DNA of 64,000 nt from Lewinellaceae bacterium (lineage in GTDB: Bacteria > Bacteroidota > Bacteroidia > Chitinophagales > Saprospiraceae), in the NCBI GenBank assembly GCA_020636375.1, contig JACJXZ010000008.1, positions 186,001 to 250,000 on the forward strand. The letters are read 5' to 3'. Under the pieces are notes generated by a model. The model had not been told where the DNA came from. It did not search any database and saw only the letters and a program-made list of their open reading frames with translations. Below are positions 63,232 through 64,000 of this stretch, piece by piece. The translations under genes were made by a program, and so were the position numbers. How positions within the stretch are numbered: position 1 is the stretch's first letter; every line of letters begins with the position of its first letter.

Positions 63232-64000
63232 CTAGGAAACCATGCCTCCATTCCCCCCCCCCACCGTCCGGATCAGGAAGAACCCATCGTCTCCCTGTTG
63301 CTGGTAGAGGGGCATGAGTATCCGGCCGTCGGCCCGGGCATAGATGGGGCCGTGGCGGTCGTGGGCCAGCAGTTCCCCTTTTTTTACTTTCTGGAAATTT
63401 TCGTAATTCGGCATCATGTGGAAGTCGTCGCCAGGCTGTATCTCGTGGCACATGATGAGCTCCAGCACTTTGGGCAGGTTTTTGGAGTATTCGATCAGCA
63501 GGGCGTCATGGCGGTTTTCGACATGTTCGGAGCGTACGCAGCCCACGGTGCGCATGCAGTTGATGATGGCGGCGATGGCGCGGTTGACGGACAGCGGCTC
63601 GTCGTGCTGGCCGGATTCAAAGCTGACCCCGACGGTTGGGCGGCCGAAGTTGTCGCTGTTGAAGTAATGCAGGGTGGTGCCGTGAATGCCCTCCAGCATG
63701 CCTTTCACAACCGGGGCGTGCAGTTCGATGGCTATTTTGACGCTTTCCGGGTCGTCGGTCGCAATGGAGAAAATGCCCCCATAGGCAGTAGTGGTATGGA
63801 GGTCGAGCAGGACGATCTTCTCCGGCTGGTAGGTTTCGACATTCTGCTCGATGATGGCGATCATTTCTTTCAGCTCCAGGTCTTCATCCTCCAGTTCTTC
63901 ACAGGCCATGGCCTTTATCCGGGCGATGTTCTCCGGTGTCCACTGCCGGTTGAGGTCTTTTTTCATGTACCTCATCTTCCTGGAGATGGCACGCACGTTT
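63232..64000 (-). CDS. Succinylglutamate desuccinylase/aspartoacylase family protein, 5' end outside window
   Basis: The frame is open to the right edge; the first residues visible (NVRAISRKMRYMKKDLNRQW) are inside the family's conserved GN...RY...DLNRxW segment, so the zinc-binding N-terminal part lies beyond 64000. LLDLHTTTAYGG carries the second zinc His, and the protein continues through ESGQHDEPLSVNRAIAAIIN (catalytic Glu in FESGQH). A zinc carboxypeptidase-fold amidohydrolase; substrate unknown. It is convergent with the ABC transporter, 19 bases apart. Confidence 0.85.
   Translation of the reverse strand, partial: NVRAISRKMRYMKKDLNRQWTPENIARIKAMACEELEDEDLELKEMIAIIEQNVETYQPEKIVLLDLHTTTAYGGIFSIATDDPESVKIAIELHAPVVKGMLEGIHGTTLHYFNSDNFGRPTVGVSFESGQHDEPLSVNRAIAAIINCMRTVGCVRSEHVENRHDALLIEYSKNLPKVLELIMCHEIQPGDDFHMMPNYENFQKVKKGELLAHDRHGPIYARADGRILMPLYQQQGDDGFFLIRTVGGGNGGMVS

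Overview
The window looks like a Bacteroidota chromosome, most plausibly from the Saprospiria (Lewinella/Haliscomenobacter-like). Support comes from a C-terminal type IX secretion sorting domain with the phrase PNFPYYGLGPLDGSPCD, the bamD / Rpb6-type omega / coaBC / DUF4835 gene order, a PorE-like TPR-beta-propeller protein, a PUR-alpha-like DUF3276 protein, AUG starts without Shine-Dalgarno sequences, and several TAnnTTTG (-7) boxes. No taxonomic search was possible, so the rank below phylum is inference.

Left part (1-10.7 kb): the tail of an IS1182-type transposase; a lipoprotein M1 peptidase; a two-component pair (PAS histidine kinase plus atypical receiver); a two-gene operon of a MIO-type aromatic amino acid lyase/aminomutase and an ATP-grasp ligase; then two truncated insertion sequences (IS1182-like and IS66-like) abutting one another.

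Defence island (11-28 kb): an Mrr endonuclease, a PLD-domain protein, and a type I restriction-modification operon with an unusual composition: hsdM, Schlafen/AlbA-type ATPase-like protein, hsdS, a caspase-like (DUF6642-like) protein, hsdR, and a CHAT-type caspase-like protease. The CHAT gene is cut by a complete IS66-family element with a perfect 8-bp target duplication; removing the element restores one 746-codon frame. A PD-(D/E)xK nuclease-like gene follows. This restriction system carrying two different caspase-fold proteins is the strongest candidate for an undescribed system.

Integration hot spot (28-35.5 kb): a tRNA(CAT) gene on the minus strand is interrupted in the anticodon loop by a 284-nt group I intron. 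Copies of the tRNA 3' end lie at 34.2 and 28.8 kb in direct orientation, as expected for tandem integrations at the tRNA. Between them are a UPF0175/DUF3368 toxin-antitoxin pair, a frameshifted primase-helicase (TOTE-like), an AbiEi gene with a palindromic operator, and a DUF1016 nuclease fragment. No integrase was recognised.

Right part (35.8-64 kb): mostly GC-rich core genes: HEAT-repeat protein, PAS histidine kinase, thioredoxin-like/UspA fusion, DUF3137 membrane protein, bamD-rpoZ-coaBC-DUF4835, purN, PorE-like protein, O-antigen-ligase-like protein, TraB/GumN protein, rhodanese, FKBP-TPR protein, rnpA, DUF3276, radC, MsbA-like ABC transporter, and a partial succinylglutamate desuccinylase/aspartoacylase at the right edge. 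Spacers hold several families of short palindromic or MITE-like repeats. Several reading-frame breaks are single-base losses in homopolymers, so some pseudogene calls may be sequencing errors.
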